Assembly: GCA_015233725.1 (NCBI GenBank)
Contig: JADFXD010000030.1
Coordinates: 1-32,798, forward strand
Reading direction: 5' to 3'
DNA length: 32,798 nt
Source of the DNA: Nitrospirota bacterium
Lineage (GTDB): Bacteria; Nitrospirota; Thermodesulfovibrionia; Thermodesulfovibrionales; Magnetobacteriaceae
Shown here: one piece after another, positions 1 through 8,900 of the stretch
Position numbering within the stretch: position 1 is the stretch's first letter
Layout: every line of letters starts with the position of its first letter
Position numbers and translations under genes: made by a program
Notes under the pieces: generated by a model
What the model was told of the DNA's origin: nothing
What the model saw: only the letters and a program-made list of their open reading frames with translations
Database searches by the model: none

Positions 1-2
1 TG

Positions 3-1751
3 AATCTGGCCCTTCAGGTGGCTTTAAGGGGCGGTGCGGTCTCAGGGCTTATGGTGGTCTCGATGAGCCTGTTGGGTGTTGGTGGTCTGTACTGGCTGGT
101 AAGGATATTTGCGAACATCGAGCCGGAGAAGATACCGTTTTTGATAGTTGGGTATGGCTTTGGCGCCTCCTTTGTGGCGCTCTTTGCGCAGCTCGGTGGT
201 GGAATATACACCAAGGCAGCAGATGTGGGCGCTGACCTCGTTGGTAAGGTGGAGGCCGGCATCCCTGAGGATGACCCCAGAAATCCCGCCGTTATTGCCG
301 ACCTCGTTGGTGACAACGTCGGTGACTGCGCCGGTCGTGGCGCCGACCTGTTTGAGTCCACGGCGGCGGAGAACATCGGCGCCATGATCCTTGCCGGTGT
401 TATGGCAAAAAAAATTCCAGGTGTAACCCCCGAGTGGGTTATTGGTGTGATGATGTTTCCCCTATTGGCAAGGGCATTTGGTATCATCGCCTCCATCATA
501 GGGGTGTTGTCTGTCAAGATGTCGGAGAAAGAGGAGCCAATGAGCGCCCTCAACAGGGGGTATTTCGTTACGGTTGCCCTGACTATCGTTGGTCTGTTTA
601 TAGCCTGCAAGTGGCTCTTTTTTCACGAGTCCGCGCCGGAGGCCTGGTGGCACTTCTTCCTGGCCGGCGTCATTGGGGTGTTGACCTCGATAGCATTTAT
701 TTACATATCACAGTATTATACGGATTACACCCATAAGCCTGTCTTAGATATAGCCAAGGCTAGCCAGACCGGGCCGGCAACAAACATCATTGCCGGTATC
801 TCCGTAGGGCTTGAGAGTACGGCGCTGTCGGCGTTATCTATATCCGTGGCGCTATTGGTGGCCTACCATCTTGGTGAGACGTCAGGGATTAAGGACGCTG
901 GTATCTTTGGCACGGCAGTTGCCACAATGGGAATGCTCGGCTCCGCCGCATACGTCCTGGCAATGGATACCTTTGGTCCCATTTCGGATAACGCCGGCGG
1001 CATCATAGAGATGAGCGATCACCACGAGGATGTCAGAAACAGGACTGATAAGCTCGACGCAGCAGGCAATACGACAAAGGCCCTGACCAAGGGATATGCC
1101 ATCGGTTCGGCTGCCCTTGCAGCATTCTTGTTGTTTAGCGCGTATATCGACGAGGTCAGAAACTATGGACACGACATGCCCAGCATCGACCTGGCAAATC
1201 CGTTTGTCTTTGTAGGCGGTTTGTTGGGGGCAACGCTGGTGTTTCTATTTACCTCACTGGCTATAAAGGCAGTGGGTAGAGCAGCATACTATGTCATCCA
1301 GGACGTCAGAGACCAGTTCAGGGAAAAACCCGGTATACTTAAGGGTACGGAAAAGCCTGATTATGGGCGTTGCGTTGATATAGTGACCAAGGGTGCATTA
1401 AAAGAGATGGTCCTGCCGGGTCTGGTTGCAGTGCTTACGCCTATCATTGTAGGAGTAGTATTTAAGATGTTTGGTTTCGGACCCGAGGCGGTTGCCTCCC
1501 TGCTGATGGTTGGAACGATTGCCGGTATCCTTATGGCGACGTTTCTCAACAACGGCGGCGGCGCCTGGGATAACGCCAAGAAATACATAGAGACAGGCTT
1601 CTACGGCGGTAAGGGTTCAGATACCCACAAGGCAGCAGTCGTGGGCGACACTGTAGGTGACCCGTTCAAGGACACCGCTGGTCCATCGCTGCACGTCCTT
1701 ATCAAACTCCTGTCTACCGTAACACTTGTGCTTGCACCATTGTTTATTTAA
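3..1751 (+). CDS. hppA: Membrane-bound proton-translocating pyrophosphatase, 5'-truncated by window edge
   Basis: The protein couples hydrolysis of pyrophosphate to ion pumping across the inner membrane. The frame is open from base 3, so the GTG at 18 is not the true start and the N-terminus lies outside the window. The family signature DVGADLVGKVEAG and the downstream acidic motif DLVGDNVGDCAGRGADLFES bind Mg-PPi; a second acidic motif (GDTVGDPFKDTAGPS) lies near the C-terminus. The protein is otherwise a run of hydrophobic helices. In the GNTTKALTKG motif, Lys (codon 1077-1079) and Thr three residues later occupy the two positions that distinguish K+-independent H+-PPases (K/T) from K+-dependent ones (A/G). 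I therefore call it a K+-independent proton pump. It ends with TAA at 1749-1751, and a terminator-like repeat follows before leuS. Confidence 0.97.
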   Translation, partial: NLALQVALRGGAVSGLMVVSMSLLGVGGLYWLVRIFANIEPEKIPFLIVGYGFGASFVALFAQLGGGIYTKAADVGADLVGKVEAGIPEDDPRNPAVIADLVGDNVGDCAGRGADLFESTAAENIGAMILAGVMAKKIPGVTPEWVIGVMMFPLLARAFGIIASIIGVLSVKMSEKEEPMSALNRGYFVTVALTIVGLFIACKWLFFHESAPEAWWHFFLAGVIGVLTSIAFIYISQYYTDYTHKPVLDIAKASQTGPATNIIAGISVGLESTALSALSISVALLVAYHLGETSGIKDAGIFGTAVATMGMLGSAAYVLAMDTFGPISDNAGGIIEMSDHHEDVRNRTDKLDAAGNTTKALTKGYAIGSAALAAFLLFSAYIDEVRNYGHDMPSIDLANPFVFVGGLLGATLVFLFTSLAIKAVGRAAYYVIQDVRDQFREKPGILKGTEKPDYGRCVDIVTKGALKEMVLPGLVAVLTPIIVGVVFKMFGFGPEAVASLLMVGTIAGILMATFLNNGGGAWDNAKKYIETGFYGGKGSDTHKAAVVGDTVGDPFKDTAGPSLHVLIKLLSTVTLVLAPLFI

Positions 1752-1785
1752 GAGCTTTGATATGCAAAATTAAGCATTGTGTATA

Positions 1786-1825
1786 GTGGTTAGACTACAT
1801 CCACACCCCAACGCAGCCTAACCAC
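1786..1825. repeat. 8-bp inverted repeat ahead of repeat copy A
   Basis: GTGGTTAG (1786-1793) is perfectly complementary to CTAACCAC (1818-1825) with a 24-nt loop. It lies between hppA and the GC-hairpin repeat. The right arm and its flank resemble the left flank of repeat copy J near 29885-29911, so it may belong to that subfamily of the repeat rather than being an independent element. Confidence 0.4.
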
Positions 1826-1833
1826 CCCTTTAC

Positions 1834-1902
1834 GGGGTCAAGGGGGCTGTGCTCCCTTGTGGGTGGGTCTGAGGGAGGGCAAAGCCCTCCCTTCTTTCTT
1901 TT
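1834..1902 (+). repeat. Double-hairpin pyrimidine-tailed repeat, copy A (likely terminator of hppA)
   Basis: This copy defines the family found ten times in this window: it starts GGGGTCAAGG, has a first hairpin, a GGGTCTGAGG-like spacer, a GC-rich second hairpin and a TTCTTTCTTTT tail. Here the second hairpin is perfect: GGGAGGGC (1873-1880), AAA loop, GCCCTCCC (1884-1891), followed by the T-rich tail, the form of an intrinsic terminator for hppA. The AAA loop and the CTGTGCTCCC first hairpin put it in the same subfamily as copy J. The leuS ribosome binding site overlaps its end. Confidence 0.85.
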
Positions 1903-1920
1903 AAAGGAGGTAACTTTTAT

Positions 1921-4479
1921 TTGGAGGAAAGATATAATCCAACAACGATAGAAGGCAAGTGGCAGAGGTTCTGGTCGGACAACAAGGTCGATGTTACAGT
2001 AAAGGACCCCGCACGGGAGAAGTTCTATTGCCTGGAGATGTTTCCATACCCATCGGGCAAGATCCACATGGGACACATCCGCAACTACGTCATAGGCGAC
2101 GTCATCACGCGCTACAAGCGGATGAGGGGGATGAGCGTGCTGCACCCCATGGGATGGGACGCCTTTGGCCTGCCTGCTGAAAACGCCGCTATCCTCAACA
2201 ACGTCCACCCACGCCAGTGGACGCTCTCCAACATCGCCGCCATGAAGTCTCAGATTGCCTCGATTGGCTGCTCCTACGACTGGTCGCGTGAGCTGACAAC
2301 CTGCCAGCCAGAGTATTACAAGTGGAACCAGTGGTTCTTCATCCAGATGTACAAAAGAGGACTGGCCTACCGGAAGAAGTCCTTTGTCAACTGGTGCAAT
2401 GCCTGCGGTACGGTCCTCGCCAACGAACAGGTCATCGACGACAAGTGCTGGCGATGTGACGGTATAGTTGAGCAAAAGGAACTGGAACAGTGGTTCTTTA
2501 GGATCACCGCCTATGCCGAGGAACTCCTGGAAGGCTGTGACAGACTCAGCGGCTGGCCTGAGCACGTCGTCACGATGCAGAGAAACTGGATCGGCAAGAG
2601 CGTGGGGGCAGAGGTCTTGTTTGCCGTTGAGGGCAGTGCTGATGTCATCAGAATCTTTACGACGCGTCCTGATACGCTCTTTGGGGCGACGTTTGTCTGC
2701 CTGGCCCCGTTGCATCCCCTTGCTGAACCTCTGATGGCGGATAAGGATGCCCTTAAACAACTCATCGATGCCTACGGCAAGCCAGGAGCGTCCTGGAGCG
2801 GTAAAGAACCAAGTGCGTCCTGGAGCGGTAAAGAGGAAGAGGAAAAGCTCGGCCTCTTCACCGGAAGGTACGCCATAAATCCCGTCAACAACGAGAGAAT
2901 CCCCATATATATAGCCAACTTTGTCCTGATGGACTACGGCACCGGCGCCATAATGTCGGTACCAGCCCACGACCAACGTGACTTTGACTTTGCCAAGAAG
3001 TACGCCCTTCCTATCAGGCAGGTGATCGTCGCCCCTGACACTCAACCTGGTACGGAACTTATCGCGGCCTACGAGGACAGCGGTACGATGATCAACTCCG
3101 GCGACTTCTCCGGCCTCGACAGTGAAGAGGCCAAGACGCTCATAACCAACTCGATAGAGACTCGCGGACTGGGCAAGTCCGTCACCAACTATAAGCTCAG
3201 GGACTGGGGCATATCGAGGCAACGTTTCTGGGGCACGCCCATCCCGATCATCTACTGCGATAAGTGTGGCATAGTCCCGGTTGACCAGGACAAGTTGCCC
3301 GTTATTTTACCGGAGGACGTTGTCCTTACGGGAAAGGGTGTATCTCCGCTTGCCGGTGTTGAGGACTTCGTAAACACCACCTGCCCCAAGTGCGGCGCAA
3401 ACGCCAGGCGGGAGACTGACACGATGGATACGTTTGTGGACTCGTCGTGGTACTTCATCCGTTTTTGCTCAAGGAGTGACGAACCACCCCTGAAACAGGA
3501 CAACATCGCTTACTTTATGCCCGTAGACCAGTACATTGGCGGGGTTGAACATGCCGTGTTGCACCTTTTGTACTCGAGGTTTTTTACGCGGGCGTTGCGC
3601 GATATCAAGGTTGTCCGGTTTGACGAGCCATTTGTGCGACTCCTGACCCAGGGAATGGTCTGCAAGGAGACGTGGAAGTGCCCCACGGATGGTTGGTTGT
3701 TCCCCGAACAGGTAAGGGATGGCCGATGTCTGCTCTGTGGCAGTGAGGTCGTGCGTGGCAGGACGGAAAAGATGTCCAAGTCCAAGAAAAACGTCGTAAC
3801 CCCCGACGAACTCACCGTTAAATACGGCGCTGACACGGCACGTGTCTTTTCCCTCTTTGCGGCTCCGCCCGAAAAGGACATCGAGTGGTCGGATCAGGGG
3901 GTCGAGGGCTCCTACAGGTTCTTAAATCGCCTCTGGAGCCTCGTCTACAACAACCTCGACTGCATAAAGTCTCCAAAGACAACCGCAAAGGGTAGCATAT
4001 TGAGAAAGACGCATCAGACGATCAAAAAGGTGACGACGTCCATAGAGAAGGACTATCACTTTAACACTGCCATAGCGGCCCTGATGGAGCTGCTCAACGA
4101 CCTGTCGGCCTTCCGTCCCGTCAGCGAGGAGGATAGAGCGGTCATGGGCATAGCCCTCAGGTCTCTGATCCTGTTGTTGGCGCCATTTGCCCCCCACGTC
4201 TGTGAAGAGTTGTGGGACGCGGTGGGAGAAAAGCCCTCGGTCTTTAATCATCCCTGGCCGCAGTGGGACGAACTTGCCACCAAGGAGGAAGAGATCGAGC
4301 TCGTCATCCAGGTCGATGGCAAGCTCAGGGCAAAGCAGATGATCAGCGCGGACCTCCCCGATGACGCCAAAAAGGAGATCGCCCTTACTAATGCGAAGGT
4401 CCAGGAACACATCAAAGGAAAAAACATCAAAAACATCCTCGTCGTCCGTGGCCGCCTCGTAAGCATCGCTACCCAATAA
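1921..4479 (+). CDS. leuS: Leucyl-tRNA synthetase
   Basis: This class Ia synthetase charges tRNA-Leu. I take the TTG at 1921 as the start because a strong AAAGGAGG lies at 1903-1910 and the protein begins with the usual ERYNPTTIEGKWQ. The ATP-binding HIGH motif is HMGH at residues 49-52 and the KMSKS motif is at 617-621. Several CxxC pairs (for example CNACG and CWRCDG) suggest zinc-ribbon inserts. The CP1 editing domain carries NFVLMDYGTGAIMSVPAHD, the deacylase core. At 852 aa the length is normal. An oddity lies just before the editing core: residues 290-305 contain ASWSGKE twice, encoded by a 27-bp tandem duplication (2788-2841) related to a palindrome inside uvrC. It is followed by lptE, the usual neighbour. 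Confidence 0.98.
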   Translation: MEERYNPTTIEGKWQRFWSDNKVDVTVKDPAREKFYCLEMFPYPSGKIHMGHIRNYVIGDVITRYKRMRGMSVLHPMGWDAFGLPAENAAILNNVHPRQWTLSNIAAMKSQIASIGCSYDWSRELTTCQPEYYKWNQWFFIQMYKRGLAYRKKSFVNWCNACGTVLANEQVIDDKCWRCDGIVEQKELEQWFFRITAYAEELLEGCDRLSGWPEHVVTMQRNWIGKSVGAEVLFAVEGSADVIRIFTTRPDTLFGATFVCLAPLHPLAEPLMADKDALKQLIDAYGKPGASWSGKEPSASWSGKEEEEKLGLFTGRYAINPVNNERIPIYIANFVLMDYGTGAIMSVPAHDQRDFDFAKKYALPIRQVIVAPDTQPGTELIAAYEDSGTMINSGDFSGLDSEEAKTLITNSIETRGLGKSVTNYKLRDWGISRQRFWGTPIPIIYCDKCGIVPVDQDKLPVILPEDVVLTGKGVSPLAGVEDFVNTTCPKCGANARRETDTMDTFVDSSWYFIRFCSRSDEPPLKQDNIAYFMPVDQYIGGVEHAVLHLLYSRFFTRALRDIKVVRFDEPFVRLLTQGMVCKETWKCPTDGWLFPEQVRDGRCLLCGSEVVRGRTEKMSKSKKNVVTPDELTVKYGADTARVFSLFAAPPEKDIEWSDQGVEGSYRFLNRLWSLVYNNLDCIKSPKTTAKGSILRKTHQTIKKVTTSIEKDYHFNTAIAALMELLNDLSAFRPVSEEDRAVMGIALRSLILLLAPFAPHVCEELWDAVGEKPSVFNHPWPQWDELATKEEEIELVIQVDGKLRAKQMISADLPDDAKKEIALTNAKVQEHIKGKNIKNILVVRGRLVSIATQ
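2783..2841 (+). repeat. In-frame palindromic repeat with 27-bp tandem duplication inside leuS
   Basis: The palindrome CCAGGA-gcg-TCCTGG begins at 2783. From 2788 a 27-bp unit starting GCGTCCTGGAGCGGTAAAGA occurs twice in tandem (2788-2814 and 2815-2841, with a few differences), adding nine codons. The same palindrome plus most of its right flank occurs inverted within uvrC at 24823-24849. Both copies keep the host reading frame open. Confidence 0.8.
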
Positions 4480-4484
4480 GCATG

Positions 4485-4570
4485 GAAAAAAAAGAAAAAA
4501 GAAAACAAAAGGGGCGGCTCCGCCCCCCTTCAGAACCCCCTGCAAGGGGTCATGGACCCCTTGACCCCTT
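4485..4570 (-). repeat. Double-hairpin pyrimidine-tailed repeat, copy B (inverted)
   Basis: This copy lies between leuS and lptE. The tail appears as an A-rich run just after the leuS stop, followed by the GC hairpin GGGGCGGctccGCCCC and then the first hairpin CAAGGGGTC-atg-GACCCCTTG (9-bp arms). An ATG at 4482 lets a reading frame run through the whole element into lptE, but that is probably not the real start. Confidence 0.85.
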
Positions 4571-4571
4571 A

Positions 4572-5054
4572 ATGTTTGTGAGATGTCTGATAGTGTTATG
4601 TTTATTCATGCTCTATGGGTGTGGGTATACGGTTGTTAGTCGGGGGGCATTGCCTTTTGATAATGTAAAGATTGGCAAGATTACCAATACCACTACGGAG
4701 CCTAAGTTGCAGGACAGGTTGTATGAGGCCCTGAATGAGCAGTTTATGAGGCGTGGCGTGAGGGTCTCTGACAGCTCTGACAATGTCATTGATGGCAAGA
4801 TCAATTATTATCTTGTCACAGCCGTTTCAGAGAAACAGGGTTACGCCTCCGAGTATGAGGCTACTATCAAGGGGGATTTTACACTAAAGAGAGATGGCAA
4901 GGATGTTAGGACGCTCAAGGGGATGACGTCGGCATTTTCGGAGACCTTCGAGAACGCCGATAGATTAAACCAGTTAGTAACAAACAAGGAAAGCGCCGAC
5001 GCCAGAGCCATCGACGGCCTGGCCCTACGCGTTGTCCTGGAACTGCTGTATTAG
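4572..5054 (+). CDS. lptE: LPS-assembly outer-membrane lipoprotein LptE
   Basis: LptE plugs the LptD barrel and helps deliver lipopolysaccharide to the outer leaflet. I place the start at ATG 4572 because it gives a lipoprotein signal peptide of about 17 residues (MFVRCLIVLCLFMLYGC) ending in the lipobox LYGC. The longer reading frame from ATG 4482 only adds 30 residues translated from repeat copy B. The mature part continues CGYTVVSRG..LPFDNVKIG, typical of the family, and the 160-aa length is normal. No convincing ribosome binding site is visible at either start, perhaps because the repeat replaced the original leader. The identification rests on the signal peptide, this opening motif, size and the leuS-lptE-holA order; the family is poorly conserved in sequence. 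Confidence 0.82.
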   Translation: MFVRCLIVLCLFMLYGCGYTVVSRGALPFDNVKIGKITNTTTEPKLQDRLYEALNEQFMRRGVRVSDSSDNVIDGKINYYLVTAVSEKQGYASEYEATIKGDFTLKRDGKDVRTLKGMTSAFSETFENADRLNQLVTNKESADARAIDGLALRVVLELLY

Positions 5055-5097
5055 CAGGCGATGGTGTCAGGGTAAATCCCGATTATCCATTTTTTGT

Positions 5098-5424
5098 ATG
5101 GCAATTCAGAGAGCAGATATTTATATTGATAAGGCGCTCGATAAGATCGTATCGACCTTTTCTGTAGAGAGGGTAATCCTCTTTGGCTCCTTTGCTTACG
5201 GTAGTCCTGACTTTGACAGTGACATTGATTTACTCGTTGTCATGGATACGGACTTGCCAACATACGAGAGGGCAGTACCCATCAGGAAGATATTACGTGA
5301 TATAGGCTTTCCGTTTGATATCATTGTAAGAACACCCAAGGAATTTAAACGATACCAAAATATAGTTGGCACCATAGTGTATACGGCTGTTAATAAAGGC
5401 AAAACACTCTATGAACACCTTTAA
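5098..5424 (+). CDS. MNT-type nucleotidyltransferase, antitoxin-like partner of HEPN
   Basis: This is a small nucleotidyltransferase of about 108 aa from ATG 5098; the longer frame from 5032 overlaps the end of lptE. It has the minimal nucleotidyltransferase signature GSFAYGSPDFDSDIDLLV, with the GSx3G helix and the SDIDL aspartates that bind metal. In characterised MNT/HEPN modules the MNT protein is the antitoxin and AMPylates its HEPN partner. The next gene overlaps it by 14 nt and encodes HEPN, as expected for such an operon. It lies in the DNA that separates lptE from holA. Function as an antitoxin is inferred from pairing only. Confidence 0.9.
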   Translation: MAIQRADIYIDKALDKIVSTFSVERVILFGSFAYGSPDFDSDIDLLVVMDTDLPTYERAVPIRKILRDIGFPFDIIVRTPKEFKRYQNIVGTIVYTAVNKGKTLYEHL

Positions 5425-5824
5425 ACTCAATACAGTGAGGGCTTGGTTTAAGAAGGCAGATAACGACCTGCAGGCTGCGGAGATGGCCTTTACAATGGAA
5501 GTTCCACTTTATGAGATTGCTTGTTTTCATGCTCAACAATGTGCAGAGAAATATCTGAAAGGTTTTCTGCTCTACAATGAAGTAGATTTTCCTAAGACAC
5601 ACTCAATAGAATATCTTGTTGCTACCTCTAAGCCTTTTGCACCTGAGATTCAATTAATGCTTGGTGATATTGAAATCCTGTCTGCTTACGCGGTAGAGAT
5701 ACGTTACCCCGTGGACGATTCTTTGTATGAAATTCCATCTGAAAGGGCTAAAGAGGCTATTGATTTAGCGCGGAAGGTCAAATCCACAATAATTGCCATT
5801 ATGGATGATCAACCACATTTATGA
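5411..5824 (+). CDS. HEPN-domain protein paired with MNT nucleotidyltransferase
   Basis: A 137-aa all-helical HEPN protein. Residues 36-54 (EIACFHAQQCAEKYLKGFL) match the core helix of the COG2250-type HEPN family, and AVEIRYP near residue 95 is the second conserved block. I do not see the catalytic Rx4-6H motif of RNase-type HEPN toxins (such as HepT), so this subtype may not be a ribonuclease. The 14-nt overlap with the upstream MNT gene indicates translational coupling. The pair could be a toxin-antitoxin module or a sensor unit; nothing in the sequence decides between them. Confidence 0.88.
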   Translation: MNTFKLNTVRAWFKKADNDLQAAEMAFTMEVPLYEIACFHAQQCAEKYLKGFLLYNEVDFPKTHSIEYLVATSKPFAPEIQLMLGDIEILSAYAVEIRYPVDDSLYEIPSERAKEAIDLARKVKSTIIAIMDDQPHL

Positions 5825-5835
5825 TCTTTGCCCTG

Positions 5836-5865
5836 TTGACAGATGCGATATGTTCGTGATATAGT
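5836..5865 (+). promoter_or_regulatory. Sigma-70-like promoter for the nitrilase-STAND gene
   Basis: TTGACA (5836-5841), an 18-nt spacer and TATAGT (5860-5865) lie in the 113-bp gap after the HEPN gene. They would give a leader of about 65 nt before the ATG at 5938, so the large gene can be expressed separately from MNT/HEPN. Confidence 0.6.
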
Positions 5866-5937
5866 TTCGTCATGGGGTTTTCTTGGATAAACAAGAACTT
5901 ATGATGCTGGAAAAAACTCTTATAGTTGAGAGGGTAG

Positions 5938-8900
5938 ATGATTAGAGTTCACTTGGCACAGATATTCTATAATCCATCATATTACAACTACTCGATAAGC
6001 TATCTTGAAGAACCTTGCTTTTTTGAAGAGGCATCTGCGCTTACAGATATACATATGGGGAAGCTGCGTTCAGTTGATAAAATTGAAAGCTTTTTAATAG
6101 CTTCTAAAAAAACTTATATTGAGTATATACGCAAAAAACTAAGAGATATAGCTATATGGAGTGGCAAACGAGGAGCGCATATCCTAGTATTTCCGGAATA
6201 TTCAGTCCCTCAACAGATTCTTCCCGACTTACAAGGAATAGCGCGTAAATTTTCCATGATTATCATATCTGGTACCCATAGGGTTCCGTCCGATAATGAA
6301 ACTAGGGCTATTTATAAAACTCTAAATATAGATAATCTTGCAGATTTTATAGGCCATGCAGTTTCACCTATTTTTCTACCTGATGGCTCTGTCCTAATTG
6401 CAGAAAAACTGCGAAAATCCAAGTGGGAACCAAATCTTATACTATCTGAAAAAAAACCTGACATCATTGATACAATATGCCGCGGTGTACCAATCAGGCT
6501 TGCTGTCATTCCGTGCATTGATGCTCTTCATATTGATATTATTGGCAAATTATTTGAAAATAAAGACTCTGAACCACACATTATAATATGTCCTTCATTA
6601 TCTCCTTCCACCAAGCCATTTGAAAATATTGCTTCAGTTGCAATTTCACATGAAACTCTTTTTACTTATGTAAACACTGCTTCATCTGGAAATACCTCTT
6701 TCTTTTTACCTAAAAGTTGGGAACAATATTTAGAAGGACCACAGCATAAAAACAAACAAATACCTAAAGACATTGAAGCTATACTGGAATTAGAGATAGA
6801 CCTTGAAAAATTATTTATCAAAAAAGGCTCGATAAACACTTCTCCTATTGCTAAACATCCCTTTCTTTTCCCCATTGTATATACGCTTGGAGTACAATGG
6901 TTATCTGATTATCTAAAGTGTAAGGAGGATATTATTGAATGGCTAAATATTAATGATACAAATTCAGCAAAAGAGTGGTTAGATATTTACCTGACAGATA
7001 ACGCTCAGATATTACCAGATATTATCTGCCAAAACTTGAAATATATGAGCCGTAGCGTACTTCCTTTTTATAACAACGATATTGATAATGTAATGATGTT
7101 TTTCAATTTAGTTCTAATAACCGATATAGAAGAGACAAAGATATTATGGTCAAAAAGAGTTAATAACGCTCTCAATGTATTACATGAATATTATAGAGTT
7201 GCCACAACGGATTATGCTGACATATCAAACTGTATTAACTATTTTAAGACATTGCAAAGTAATCTTCCTAATCAATTGGCAGTAGAAACCGAAAAAATAA
7301 CAGAGACATCGCTAAAACAGAAATCTTCATCTTTCATGGGTGAAGAGAATCTAATCGCAGCATTTCAGGATCGTGGTACCGAGATGAAAGAAATAGGAGA
7401 GATTTTTTCTAATAAAGAGAAAAGAGTTATTATTATTACTGGTGCAATAGGAATAGGTAAAAGCGATTTTGTCAATTGTTTCTTCCGAAAAAAATTTAGT
7501 GATTGGGATATTTTCAGGATTAAAATCCCAAGTGAAGGACAGGTAGCAAGAGTTATTACAGAGATAGGACATAAACTTAAACTATCTTTAGATATTGATT
7601 CTTTAGCCTCATTATCTCCCAAACCATTTCGTCAAAAGATTAGGGAAGTTTTTTCTCTATTCTATAGTAAATCCAAACGAGCTTTGATCTTAGATGACGT
7701 ACATGAGATACTTAAAATCCGTGACGCAAAAGAATCTAAAAACCTTACAATATTAATTGAGGAGGCAGCAACATGTGATAATTATATTGGGGGAAGAACT
7801 TTCATTATTAGTAGTCAATGGTTGCCTGACAAATGTTTGCATCTTAAGGGTGTATATCATTATACACTTAAAGGCATTAAGGAAACATATATTGAAAGAA
7901 TAATAGATTATCAGATGAGACAAGCTAATCTTGTCAGCGGGGAAGCACCATTGCAAGTTCCACAGGCATTATTAGACGTAATTAATGGACATCCATTATC
8001 AGCTAGGCTTGTTGTGAAAGTTTTAAATGATAATAGAGACTTAAACACACTGAGCCATGAATTAACACTTAGGAAGGTAACCGGCTTTATAGTTCAAGAA
8101 TTACTAAGAAACTATGACCTATCACCAATCGAACAATCTGTCATGATGAAATTGTCTGTTTTCAGACTACCAATACATATAGGTATTTTAAAAAATATAA
8201 ATCAGTTCGAGATAGACGATGATCTCCTTAAAACCTTAAAATTAAAGTGTGTGCTCAGTTATGACGGTTCTGCTTATGAAATACATGAAGCCGTTAGAAG
8301 GTTTTTTTATAAGAGACTAGTTGATGCTAAAAAAAACGTAAAAGAGTTTCATACGTTAGCATCATTATATTATACCCAAATATATGAATCTCCCCAATAT
8401 AGCGTTATTAAGGATCCGAGCATTATTGCCGAGTTAGTTCATCATTTATCATTATCGGGTGAAATTTCCAGGACAAAAGATTTGAGGTTATTATTAATAC
8501 AAGAAATAAGACCGGCAGCTCGCAAGAAATACAAAGAATTAAGAGACTATGATGGTGCTTTATCTCTATACAGGTTGCTTGCAGAAATTGTCCCTGATGA
8601 TGTGGTAGTTTTAGCCTATATTGGAAGATGTGATGCCAGGCTTAATCGTTGGGATGATGCTGATCAAGGATTTCAGAGGGCTATTGAGATGGCAAAAAGA
8701 AAAGGCAGCCCTTCATGGTGGATATATAGAGATTGGGGACACATTAAAGCAAGATATAGCTATTATTCTGAGGCCAAAGAGTTTTTAAGTAAAGCTTCGG
8801 AGACGATGCCAAACCATCCATCTATCAACTCATCACTTGCATTCATATATTGGCAAGATGGTGATATTGAAAAGGCACGAGAACTTTTTGAAAGCGCCAT

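Noticed and set aside
1795-3222. 475-aa open frame on the minus strand opposite leuS
   Set aside because: It is the antisense of a highly conserved gene, runs into a repeat at its end and has no recognisable domain.
4482-4571. N-terminal extension of lptE
   Set aside because: It translates only repeat copy B; the signal peptide starts at 4572.
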